Positions 26,914-35,182 of a stretch of DNA of 36,801 nt are shown here, in pieces. The stretch comes from Candidatus Omnitrophota bacterium (GTDB taxonomy: Bacteria > Omnitrophota > Gorgyraeia > JABMRG01), in contig JABMQS010000037.1 in the NCBI GenBank assembly GCA_013202525.1, positions 1-36,801 on the forward strand. The letters are read 5' to 3'. Both the position numbers and the translations under genes were made by a program. The notes under the pieces were generated by a model. The model saw nothing but the letters and a program-made list of their open reading frames with translations, was not told where the DNA came from and did no database searches. Within the stretch, counting starts at the first letter, position 1. Every line of letters starts with the position of its first letter.

Positions 26914-28616
26914 CCTAAAGACTCCTTTGTCTTTTTGGGTTTCGGTTCGACCTCCATATACTTTAATGTTGCCTCTGCGATCTCCTTAAACACCGGCGCG
27001 GACACACTGCCTCCAAAATAGACCGGGTGGGGTTCATCTATCATTACACAGATGGCAACTACAGGCTCATCCGCCGGGGCAAAACCTGCAAAGGAGGCGA
27101 TAAACTTACTGTGCGAATACCTCCCGGACGGCTCCACCTTCTGGGAGGTGCCTGTCTTCCCGGCAGATGTATAATCCGTTATCCTTGCGCGCTTACCGGT
27201 CCCCCTCTCTACCACACCCTGCATTATCTCCTTTAACGCAACGGATGTCTCATGCGATATCACTCTGCGTTTTACGATCGGCTTATACTCCTTGATAACC
27301 TCGCCCTTGGAATCGATGATCTCAGATACCAGGCGTGGCTTCATGAGCACTCCGTCGTTTGCGATCGCCGCTATGCAGGCAGTCAGCTGTATGGGTGTGG
27401 CTGCTATCTCCTGGCCCATGGGCACGGCAGTCATGGAATACCTACTCCAGCGGCTTAAGGGGCGTACCTTGCCCGGTATCTCACCGGGAAACTCTATGCC
27501 TGTAGGCGTGCCAAAGCCATAGGCCCTGATATATCTATACAGCGCCTTATCCCCCAGCTTCATAGCAGCCTTTACTGTTCCTATGTTGGAAGATTTCTCT
27601 ATGACCTCCCTGAACGTCATGTTGCCATGCCCGCGGTGATCATGCAGTGTGTGGCCCGCAACATACCAGGCCCCGTTTTCACAGAAGAAATTATCCTCCA
27701 GGGAGACCACCCCTTCGTTAAGACAGGCAGAGGCAGTGACCACCTTAAAGACAGAACCGGGCTCATAATAATCGGTTATTGCGCGGTTCCTCCTTGAATC
27801 ACTGGTGGCGTTTTGAAAATCATTGATATCGTAGGAAGGTTCGACCGCCAATGCGAGTATATCCCCGGTCGCCGGCTCCATCACCACCGCAACGCCTGCC
27901 TTGGCGTTATGCTTTTTGATGGCCTTCTTCAGGGCCTTCTCCGCGGTGTGCTGGATCACCTGATCGATCGTAAGCACGAGATTATAGCCGTTTACCGGCG
28001 GCACATACTCTTTCTCAAATGCATAGAGTTCTCTCGATTTGGCATCCCTTATTATCGACCTGTAACCATCCCTGCCGCGCAGGTACTTATTATAATGGCT
28101 TTCAAGGCCTTCCAGGCCCACGCTGTCGATATCGCAGAAGCCTATGGTCTGGGAAGCAAGGGATCCGTTCGGGTAGAAACGCTTTCTCTCATCTATGAGG
28201 TGTATGCCCTTCAGATTCAGCCCGCTTACTTTGCCAGCCTGCTCCTTTGTGACCTTCCTGGCAAGCCACACAAACTGTTTATCTCGGCTCAGCCTCTCAT
28301 AGAGAAAACCCTTATCCTTGCCCAGTATGGGAGCAAGCTTCCTCGCGGTCTTCTCCTTCTCATCTACATCCCTTGAAACAGCATAAACAGAGTCTACCTT
28401 AAGGTCTACTGCCAATTTTCGCATATTCCTGTCTAATATGGCGCCGCGGGTGGGCTCAAATACGATGGTTACGGAGTGCTGGTTATTGGCAAGATCAACA
28501 AATCGTTTGTGCTGGAAGACCTGTATATATATAAGACGAATAGAAATAAGTGTAAGTATTATGGTGAATGTAAGTGTTATAATACCTAACCTAAATCTGT
28601 ATCGCCTGGTCTGCAA
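26910..28616 (-). CDS. ftsI: Class B penicillin-binding protein (FtsI/PBP3-type transpeptidase)
   Basis: RGAILDRNMRKLAVDLKVDSVYA; EPGSVFKVVTA (SxxK), EKSSNIGT (SxN), SAGKTGTSQKV (KTG). Start appears to be TTG at 28616 behind GAGGG. Confidence 0.96.
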   Translation of the reverse strand: MQTRRYRFRLGIITLTFTIILTLISIRLIYIQVFQHKRFVDLANNQHSVTIVFEPTRGAILDRNMRKLAVDLKVDSVYAVSRDVDEKEKTARKLAPILGKDKGFLYERLSRDKQFVWLARKVTKEQAGKVSGLNLKGIHLIDERKRFYPNGSLASQTIGFCDIDSVGLEGLESHYNKYLRGRDGYRSIIRDAKSRELYAFEKEYVPPVNGYNLVLTIDQVIQHTAEKALKKAIKKHNAKAGVAVVMEPATGDILALAVEPSYDINDFQNATSDSRRNRAITDYYEPGSVFKVVTASACLNEGVVSLEDNFFCENGAWYVAGHTLHDHRGHGNMTFREVIEKSSNIGTVKAAMKLGDKALYRYIRAYGFGTPTGIEFPGEIPGKVRPLSRWSRYSMTAVPMGQEIAATPIQLTACIAAIANDGVLMKPRLVSEIIDSKGEVIKEYKPIVKRRVISHETSVALKEIMQGVVERGTGKRARITDYTSAGKTGTSQKVEPSGRYSHSKFIASFAGFAPADEPVVAICVMIDEPHPVYFGGSVSAPVFKEIAEATLKYMEVEPKPKKTKESLG

Positions 28617-28701
28617 TTAGGCCCTCGCTTAACTAGACCCCTCGCGTAAAAATGACAGGAGTCCCTCTAACATCATAAACTATATATATAGAAATGAAAG
28701 A

Positions 28702-29112
28702 TTAAAATCCTAAGAGGTGTGTCTGCTTCTGCTCGCCCAGTTCTTTTGCTATAGCCTCGGTGTCAAGTGAGAACATATTAAGCAGGAATTTGCCGGCAGT
28801 AGCAAAGGGCCTTGCCGTGATAGCTGTCTCATGGGCAGATATCGGCCTCTGCTGCCCTATCCGGATCTTCTGGCGCCTCATGAGGCTGTAGGTCTCATCT
28901 TCTTTTTTGGCAATAATTATATTTTCAAGGCGTGCAGGTGTTTCAAGCCTGGCTACATTATAGCGCAGCTGCCTGTTCTGGTCAACTAATAAAGATATGG
29001 ATTTTTGATTGGAATTTATATGATAACTGTATTCCAAAAGCCTTGTCTGCTGGAATACATAAAAAGACGCAAAAAAACTCATAATTAAAACGCCAACAAC
29101 AAATTTACGCAT
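28702..29112 (-). CDS. ftsL: FtsL-like bitopic division protein
   Basis: Short N-terminal TM then a coiled-coil-like segment; located between rsmH and ftsI. Sequence-level recognition is weak. Confidence 0.65.
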   Translation of the reverse strand: MRKFVVGVLIMSFFASFYVFQQTRLLEYSYHINSNQKSISLLVDQNRQLRYNVARLETPARLENIIIAKKEDETYSLMRRQKIRIGQQRPISAHETAITARPFATAGKFLLNMFSLDTEAIAKELGEQKQTHLLGF

Positions 29113-29114
29113 CT

Positions 29115-29999
29115 CTAATCCTTTATGCTCCGGGCCGCTCTCAACTTTGCGCTTCGCGACCGCGGGTTCTGAACCTTCTCTGCCTCACCTGCCATTACCG
29201 GCTTCTTTGTAAGGATCTCAAGTGCACCCTGCTTGGCCTGTTCTCTGAAGGTGTGCTTTACTATCCTATCCTCAAGGGAATGAAAGGATATGACGACTAT
29301 CCTCGCATCCGGGCTCAGGAAGGCGCTTGCCTTGTTCAGGGCCTCTTTCAGCGCTCCAAGCTCATCATTGATGTATATCCTCAGTGCCTGGAAGGTCCTG
29401 GTTGCAGGGTCTATCCTGCTTGCGCGGCTGTACCTCACCGAGCTCCTTATCAGGGCAGCTAATTCAGCGCTGTCTCTTATCTGGGCCTTCTTCTCCTGGG
29501 ATACTATCGCCTTGGCGATCCTCCGCCAAAACCTCTCCTCCCCAAGGTCCCTTATAATGCCTGCCAGGGTCTTCTCATCCATTCGCTTAAGTACCTCCCA
29601 GAGAGGCTTTGCACCAGTCGTATCCATTCTCATGTCAAGACTGCCGCTTCTCGCAAAGCTGAATCCCCTCTCCGGGTCCTCGAGCTGGAAGGAAGATATC
29701 CCCAAATCAAAGAGCATGCCATCTACACGATCTATCTCAAGCTTACGTAGAACACTGTCAAAATCTCTGAAATTGGCATGTGCCAATACAAAGGCGCCTT
29801 TAAAAACCTTAAGGTTTGCCTCTGCAGTTTCAAGTGCCTTTGTATCAGCATCTATGCCAACGAGTCTTCCGCCAGGTGGAAGCCTCTTCAAAATCTCTTC
29901 TGAATGCCCGCCGCCGCCTACTGTGCAATCCAGAATGACCTTCTTATCTTCACACTTCAAATACTCGAGTGCCTCTTCTGACAAAACACTCTTATGCAC
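29115..29999 (-). CDS. rsmH: 16S rRNA m4C1402 methyltransferase
   Basis: HKSVLSEEALEYL, ILDCTVGGGGHSEEIL, GMLFDLGISSFQLEDPERGFSFARSGSLDMRMD, RTFQALRIYINDELGAL, ISFHSLEDRIVKHTF. GTG start at 29999. Confidence 0.98.
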   Translation of the reverse strand: MHKSVLSEEALEYLKCEDKKVILDCTVGGGGHSEEILKRLPPGGRLVGIDADTKALETAEANLKVFKGAFVLAHANFRDFDSVLRKLEIDRVDGMLFDLGISSFQLEDPERGFSFARSGSLDMRMDTTGAKPLWEVLKRMDEKTLAGIIRDLGEERFWRRIAKAIVSQEKKAQIRDSAELAALIRSSVRYSRASRIDPATRTFQALRIYINDELGALKEALNKASAFLSPDARIVVISFHSLEDRIVKHTFREQAKQGALEILTKKPVMAGEAEKVQNPRSRSAKLRAARSIKD

Positions 30000-30020
30000 C
30001 GCTAAACCTCAAACCGGTTG

Positions 30021-30203
30021 TCAATATCGCCTTCTTTTCCTGGGCAGTATCTGGTGCCTTTCCGCCCCCAGTAGATGAGGGTTTATGCCGACTAAGCGCG
30101 GATCCGCGTTCAAGGCGCGCATCTTCTTGAGCCTTTCGATCAGGACCTCGCTCTCTTCAAGGAGCTTCTTCTTCCTATTCACAGTACCAGCGGGAAGCAC
30201 CAT
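30021..30203 (-). CDS. Small basic 60-aa protein of unknown function between mraZ and rsmH
   Basis: ATG preceded by AAAGGAG; sits in the gap between mraZ and rsmH; sequence MVLPAGTVNRKKKLLEESEVLIERLKKMRALNADPRLVGINPHLLGAERHQILPRKRRRY. Confidence 0.55.
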   Translation of the reverse strand: MVLPAGTVNRKKKLLEESEVLIERLKKMRALNADPRLVGINPHLLGAERHQILPRKRRRY

Positions 30204-30244
30204 CTTTACTCCTTTACCTTTTCCAGTTGTAATTATAAAAGAAC

Positions 30245-30685
30245 CTATTGCTCTTCTATTAAGTCTTCAGCGATTGCTTCAAACGATTCCCTGGAGCCTT
30301 CGTAATACTCCTGCCACTTCTCCTTGCTCCAGATCTCTATCCTGTTGGAGACGCCTATCAGCATTATGTCTTTCTTAATCCCTGCGTGTTCTTTGAGGTA
30401 AGAAGGCAGAAGTATCCTGCCCTGCTTATCCGGAGTCGCCTCCTGAGCGCCTGAAAAGAATAAACGATTGAACTTACGGTTGATTGATTTGGTAAATGAT
30501 TTGGATTTAAATGCCGACTCTTGCGTGCGCCACTCTTCTTCCGAAAAAAGAAATAGGCACTTGTCGAGGCCGCGTGTTACATAGAGCTTTTCCACGTAGG
30601 CCTCTTTGAGGACATCACGAAACTTAGACGGGATGATCAATCGGCCCTTGCGATCTAAGCTATGTTCGAACTCTCCGTAAAACAT
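30245..30685 (-). CDS. mraZ: Transcriptional regulator MraZ
   Basis: MFYGEFEHSLDRKGRLIIPSKFRD and DKQGRILLPSYLKEHAGIKKDIMLIGVSNRIEIWSKEKW: two SpoVT/AbrB-like repeats. Confidence 0.98.
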   Translation of the reverse strand: MFYGEFEHSLDRKGRLIIPSKFRDVLKEAYVEKLYVTRGLDKCLFLFSEEEWRTQESAFKSKSFTKSINRKFNRLFFSGAQEATPDKQGRILLPSYLKEHAGIKKDIMLIGVSNRIEIWSKEKWQEYYEGSRESFEAIAEDLIEEQ

Positions 30686-30696
30686 CTCTTTACCCT

Positions 30697-30840
30697 CTCC
30701 CCACCGAGAAGGGGCCTTTTAGATTTCAAACTAAGAAGGGACCATTTTCGCCCACCGAGAAGGGGCCCTTCTTACTCGCCGAAAAGGAACCTCGTCGCCC
30801 ACCGAGAAGGAACCTTTTTTCACCCACCGAGAAGGAATTG
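30697..30840. repeat. Approximately 24-bp-period array of about six CCCACCGAGAAGG-like units in the mraZ leader
   Basis: Aligned units start near 30703, 30730 (degenerate), 30754, 30778 (degenerate), 30801 and 30826. Confidence 0.85.
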
Positions 30841-30848
30841 ATCCTAAA

Positions 30849-30874
30849 CCACTTTCCTCCACTTTGAACCACTT
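30849..30874 (-). promoter_or_regulatory. Candidate MraZ operator: three AAGTGG direct repeats at 10-bp spacing
   Basis: Minus strand GTAAGTGGTTCAAAGTGGAGGAAAGTGGTTT; CCACTT (plus strand) at 30849, 30859 and 30869. Confidence 0.8.
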
Positions 30875-30883
30875 ACGATACAA

Positions 30884-30912
30884 AGTATACACGACATACC
30901 ATATATTGTCAA
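30884..30912 (-). promoter_or_regulatory. Predicted sigma70-type promoter of mraZ/dcw
   Basis: Minus strand TTGACA (30912-30907), 17-bp spacer, TATACT (30889-30884). Confidence 0.8.
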
Positions 30913-31107
30913 GGGGTAATTATTGGGCTGGTAGGACTAACTCTTTAAAAAATCTCTTTTATGGGGAAAATATACAAAATAAGGTGGGTTTAACTACTTA
31001 TAAGCACTACATATGGTGACAACTCGCTGTGGAGCGATTTCCCATTTTTTAAAAAAAAATTAAAAAAATTACATCATTTAAGGCCCTCGTCACTGCAAAT
31101 ATTTGTC

Positions 31108-31188
31108 ATTCCCGCGAAAGCGGGAATCCATACCTCCGTCATTGCGAGCGACCTGTCCCGAGCAAAGTCGAGGGGAGCGAAGCAATCA
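31108..31188. repeat. Two intergenic palindromic repeat elements
   Basis: ATTCCCGC-GAAA-GCGGGAAT (31108-31127) and CATTGCGAGCGACCTGTCCCGAGCAAAGTCGAGGGGAGCGAAGCAATC (about 31140-31187). Confidence 0.75.
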
Positions 31189-31193
31189 CATCC

Positions 31194-33275
31194 TTACGCC
31201 GCAGCCTCTATTGCACTATTGATAACTAGCTGGCCTCTTACTGCAGAAACTCTTCCTGCACCTGCACTGGCGGTCTTTCCTGCACCAGGTATCCTGGCTT
31301 CTAATGCCTCTATCCTGCGTATAAGATTACCAAATGTAACATGCTGCTGGACTATAGTTATATCTGTTATATCATTTGCGATTTCCCCATATCTCTCCAG
31401 CGTCTTTTCAACATCGCCTATCAGCTTGCGCTCCCATTCGATACTCTCATATGAAATCCACCGATTGGTAAAGTGTAACAGCACCCTGCAAAGGGCATAG
31501 AGGTCATCTCTTGGCAGGCAGTATTGCGAGGAGTCATCACTCAAGTCTATTCTATCAAATCTGTCAGCTGTAACTTGACTAATCTTACCTATTATTTTTC
31601 TCCTGGCTGCTGATTCACTGCTGTCATCTATCCTGCTTATGGTCTCATTGTCAACCCAGGCAATATCACCAGAGCCCTTCCTCACTCTAAACAGATCCTC
31701 ACCAATATCACCATGGACACGATATGTACGAATAAACAGATTTCTATAAGTCTTTAAGATGCTCAAGATCAACCCTATGAACCTATGTGACCTCTCGATC
31801 GGTCCGATACCTGCTTTTATAATATCAACGTCTATGAATTCCTGCAGGCCAACGCCGGCAATACGCTCCAGTACTATCGCGTCCTTTTCAGAAGAGATGC
31901 GCGCCAGGCCTATAAGCTTGGGTAGATGCGGATTATCATTACGGGGGTTCAGCGCGATCAACTCCCTTGCCTGGCCCACAATAAACGCCTCTGAATCTTC
32001 TGCCTCGTTGACCTTCTTAACGACATAGAGGCTGGCGTTTCTTAATACTTCACCGTTTGGCAGGTCCTTATCCGGGCCGTTATACATACAGAGCAATGTG
32101 CGCGAGAAATCTGAATGTCCCAGCTCACCCACAACGTAAAACATCTCATTGAAATTGGCAAAATAGGGGACATTTCCCGCACTCGCTGGCTTTGCACCTT
32201 CTGTGCCAGGGTCTGGCTGTTGCTCAGAAACAGCTTCGCGGCATTTCTCAAGGTCGGCAATAAAATCATCTATATTATCATATTTGCTCGTATTACCCTC
32301 TACCGCCTTAGACAACACACCCAAGAGCGGCTCTGGAACCTGCTGCTCTAAATCACGCAGCAGATCATGATACCTGAGGCAATTCGTAGAACTTTCATAT
32401 CTATCAAAAGATGCCGAACCCACCAGCATACACGCTAGTGTGACACCAAGTGAATATATCTCATCTGCAGGCGAATAAGATATGTCATCTTCAGACTTAT
32501 CATCTCCCATGGAACGCCTGTGCTTTGACGCATAGAATTTTGTCGCAAAATTATAAGCTTCCTTTAGAGTGAACTCTTCTAATGGTCCTATCCTGAAAGC
32601 AAAGTCATAATCAAAAAGTATGATATCGCCCTTATCCGATATCCATATATTTTGGGGCTTGATATCCCAGTGGTATACGCCATTATCAAGCAGGGACTTT
32701 ACAATCTCAGAGACCGCTATCGTTATCTCTACTATCCTTGCGTGTGTCATATTTTCAAGGGGGTCATTTATCCTTTCTATCAGATCCTTCCCTGGACCAT
32801 ACTCATCTTCAAACCTCTTAAAGAGCACTACCTTTCTTCTATCAGTAAGCTCCAGCAGGTATGCTATCTTGGGTATACCTTTAACACCTTCAGCATTGAG
32901 ATCTATTAAAATCTTTGCCGGTTGGACTATCGCATCATATTCATCAAGAATGCTCATCGAATTCGCCATCTTTGCCCTATAAGATCCCCCATTATATTCG
33001 GCATCGTACGAATAGACAAGATACCCTGTAGCCTCTCCAAAAAGACGCACCTGCTTCTTACCCACGGGCTTCTCATTCACCGCCTCTACACCTTCGACCA
33101 ATTCGAGGCCTGCGCCCGATGCCTTTGGCAAACCTCCATTTTCTGCTCCAGCAGGAGAATTCCTAAAGGCCGTAGGGCGCAAGGTATCCTTGTAGGCATA
33201 GATCGGCCCTGAAGGCACTATAGGCGCTGCCATTATGGAGATTGCGATTATGGTTGCTGTAAGCTTGTTTATCAT
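31194..33275 (-). CDS. Exported protein with two protein-kinase-like domains
   Basis: Signal peptide MINKLTATIIAISIMAAPIVPSGPIYA; domain 1 VYHWDIKPQNIWISDKGDIILFDYDFAF and ADEIYSLGVTLACML; domain 2 LYVVKKVNE..., YRVHGDIGEDLFRVRKGSGDIAWVDNE and RDDLYALCRVL. Confidence 0.8.
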   Translation of the reverse strand: MINKLTATIIAISIMAAPIVPSGPIYAYKDTLRPTAFRNSPAGAENGGLPKASGAGLELVEGVEAVNEKPVGKKQVRLFGEATGYLVYSYDAEYNGGSYRAKMANSMSILDEYDAIVQPAKILIDLNAEGVKGIPKIAYLLELTDRRKVVLFKRFEDEYGPGKDLIERINDPLENMTHARIVEITIAVSEIVKSLLDNGVYHWDIKPQNIWISDKGDIILFDYDFAFRIGPLEEFTLKEAYNFATKFYASKHRRSMGDDKSEDDISYSPADEIYSLGVTLACMLVGSASFDRYESSTNCLRYHDLLRDLEQQVPEPLLGVLSKAVEGNTSKYDNIDDFIADLEKCREAVSEQQPDPGTEGAKPASAGNVPYFANFNEMFYVVGELGHSDFSRTLLCMYNGPDKDLPNGEVLRNASLYVVKKVNEAEDSEAFIVGQARELIALNPRNDNPHLPKLIGLARISSEKDAIVLERIAGVGLQEFIDVDIIKAGIGPIERSHRFIGLILSILKTYRNLFIRTYRVHGDIGEDLFRVRKGSGDIAWVDNETISRIDDSSESAARRKIIGKISQVTADRFDRIDLSDDSSQYCLPRDDLYALCRVLLHFTNRWISYESIEWERKLIGDVEKTLERYGEIANDITDITIVQQHVTFGNLIRRIEALEARIPGAGKTASAGAGRVSAVRGQLVINSAIEAAA

Positions 33276-33282
33276 ATATCCA

Positions 33283-33320
33283 CCAAAAAAAAGACCCCTT
33301 GCATTGTTTAGCCAGGGGTT
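33283..33320 (-). terminator. Terminator-like hairpin plus U-tract in the leader of the exported kinase gene
   Basis: Minus strand AACCCCTGGCTAAACAATGCAAGGGGTCTTTTTTTT, immediately before GGTGGATATATG. Confidence 0.65.
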
Positions 33321-33355
33321 TATAGTAAAGTGTTAGGTTTTTAAAAGGTATTAGT

Positions 33356-33384
33356 ATTATATATAGTATATATGGCTTTGTCAA
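33356..33384 (-). promoter_or_regulatory. Consensus sigma70-type promoter of the exported kinase gene
   Basis: Minus strand TTGACA (33384-33379), 17-bp spacer, TATAAT (33361-33356). Confidence 0.8.
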
Positions 33385-33405
33385 GCAAAAAGGGTGAAGC
33401 AGTCC

Positions 33406-33858
33406 CTATCTTGCCCACAGGCCCTTGTGTTCCTCGCGGGCCTTGCGCTGCAACTTCAAAAACTTATCTGCGTATTTTATATTGGGAGGGAAAGTGAGGA
33501 TCTTGGCATAACCTTCTTCAATCATCCTGGCATTTACAAACATATCGTCAACGTAGACATAGGCGAGCAGTCTGCCGTATTTGTCGCGCCTCTCTACATC
33601 AAACTCAAGCCTTACTACCTTACCGTCTACCAGCCTCTTATTAAAATCCTTTGCTTCTTCTGCAAAATGCTCAACCGGCCCTTTTGGGTAGTGGAATTCA
33701 GGCGTGTCGATGCCGATATAGCGCACAAACTCACCATTGGTAAGTTTTATGGTGTCGCCGTCCGGTACCCATGTAACCGTCCCGTAGTATGCGCCCGGGA
33801 CCTGCTGCACGCAACCCAGGATAGCGACACATAAAATAACCGCAACCCAAAATCTCAT
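33406..33858 (-). CDS. Thermonuclease-like (SNase) lipoprotein
   Basis: Lipobox-like VAILGCVQQ; VPDGDTIKLTNGEFVRYIGIDTPE, VRLEFDVERRDKYGRLLAYVYVDDMFVNARMIEEGYA. Confidence 0.92.
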   Translation of the reverse strand: MRFWVAVILCVAILGCVQQVPGAYYGTVTWVPDGDTIKLTNGEFVRYIGIDTPEFHYPKGPVEHFAEEAKDFNKRLVDGKVVRLEFDVERRDKYGRLLAYVYVDDMFVNARMIEEGYAKILTFPPNIKYADKFLKLQRKAREEHKGLWAR

Positions 33859-33880
33859 AGACTACCCTCTAAGACTGTCT

Positions 33881-34705
33881 TTAGTAAATTGGCCGGACAT
33901 AGCCTTCTTCAGAGGTTACATTTATATAATCGTCAAACTCTATCTGGCCTGTTATCTCCTGTGAGGCATTGGCCTTTCTTGCGCCCAGATAGGGGTGAGT
34001 ATGCCAGTATCTCTTTGGCAGTTTTGGGCCATCCATCTGCAGCTCAATAAGTCTATCCAGAACCGACACCATGGCCTCTGGTTTATACCCGGCTCTCTTC
34101 AGGTATCTTATCGCAAGCATATCTGCCTGAAACTCATCCCGGCGCGTATAGGTAAGCATGAGCTGATTTATGGCCTCGTTTGCCTTGCGCTGGCTGTAGC
34201 CGTCGCTTGCGCCCCTTACAACCAAAAGCCTGAGTATCTCATAACCGAGGCTGTTCTGGAGCCTTTTTACACTATGTTTTGCGCAGACATGTCCGATCTC
34301 GTGGGCTAATATAGCGGCGAGCTCATCATCTGATTCCAATTCATCGAGCAGGCCCTTGAATACATAGATATAGCCTCCCGGCAGCGCAAAGGCATTGAAC
34401 ATATCATCATCTATCACACTAAAATGGTATATGATATCTTTTCGGTCGGAGACCCTTGCCAGCTTCTTGCCGATAATAGCGACCTTCTCCTGGTTGCTAT
34501 AATTCTTATCGAGCTTCATCTTCTTCGCGACCTGTTTGGAGATAGACTCCCCCATCTTGGTCTCTCTTTCGGAAGATATAAAGATGAGCTCCTCTTCTCC
34601 TGTGGCAAGATTGTACTCACAATAGGCGGGTTTAGCGAGGATAAGAAGCAATAAAAAAGACCCTGTGATAAAACGCAATATATACAAGCTAAGTTGACCT
34701 CTCAT
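33881..34705 (-). CDS. M48-family metallopeptidase, exported
   Basis: HEIGHVCAKH zinc motif; RRDEFQADMLAIRYLKRAGY; WHTHPYLGAR; signal peptide after the internal Met at 34705. The longer ORF-track start overlaps rnpB. Confidence 0.9.
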   Translation of the reverse strand: MRGQLSLYILRFITGSFLLLLILAKPAYCEYNLATGEEELIFISSERETKMGESISKQVAKKMKLDKNYSNQEKVAIIGKKLARVSDRKDIIYHFSVIDDDMFNAFALPGGYIYVFKGLLDELESDDELAAILAHEIGHVCAKHSVKRLQNSLGYEILRLLVVRGASDGYSQRKANEAINQLMLTYTRRDEFQADMLAIRYLKRAGYKPEAMVSVLDRLIELQMDGPKLPKRYWHTHPYLGARKANASQEITGQIEFDDYINVTSEEGYVRPIY

Positions 34706-34744
34706 CTTATCTATTGCAGGGCTTTTGACTACTAAAAAAATAAA

Positions 34745-35169
34745 AAAGCAGGTTTTCATAAGCCGAGTTCTGTAATGGGGCCAAAAGGCCTCATTGATGG
34801 CCATCTGTCTAGCCACGCCATTGCTGGCGTGATCCTCTTCCCTTGCGGGAAAGAGAGCGACCTTACCCGCCCTGCTGCTGAAGAGCAGGATGAACTCTTA
34901 TGGCAGGGCCTATTCGGTCTTGCTCCGCGTAGAGATTGCCGCGTTTCACTTCCCGATTACTGCAGGAATCCCAAAGGCCGTCAGGCCCAAGAATCCCATG
35001 TTACAGCAATAATCGTTACTCGTCTCTGTGGCTCTGATCCGCCCCTGCATGGGTTCTGCAAAGCAAAACCCCGCGGGAGGACGGGTATTACCCGCTACGC
35101 TCATCCTGGGGAGCTCGGACTTTCCTCTAGTGCCGTTTAAGGCACCAGCGGCCATCGAAAACCTGCTTT
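34745..35169 (-). ncRNA. rnpB: RNase P RNA, bacterial type A-like
   Basis: Minus strand contains GAGGAAAGTCCGAGCTC and a 3' ACAGAACTCGGCTTATGAAAACCTGCTT; 5' AAGCAGGTTTTC pairs with 3' GAAAACCTGCTT (P1); a T-rich tract follows the 3' end. Confidence 0.95.
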
Positions 35170-35182
35170 TCAATGAACACAA

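Noticed and set aside
28702-29112. Idea that the protein between rsmH and ftsI is a novel division factor
   Set aside because: Position, size and single TM plus coiled-coil-like layout fit a divergent FtsL; novelty is not supported.
17356-30078. Long antisense ORFs such as 18058-18582, 21862-22386, 27813-28376 and 29290-30078 on the plus strand
   Set aside because: They lie opposite highly conserved dcw genes and are best explained as shadow ORFs from codon bias.
30697-30840. CRISPR array interpretation of the mraZ leader repeats
   Set aside because: Units are short (about 12-13 bp core), partly degenerate and have about 11-bp spacers, and there are no cas genes nearby.
34706-34816. N-terminal extension of the M48 peptidase ORF
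   Set aside because: It runs into the 3' end of rnpB; the internal Met at 34705 is followed directly by a signal peptide.
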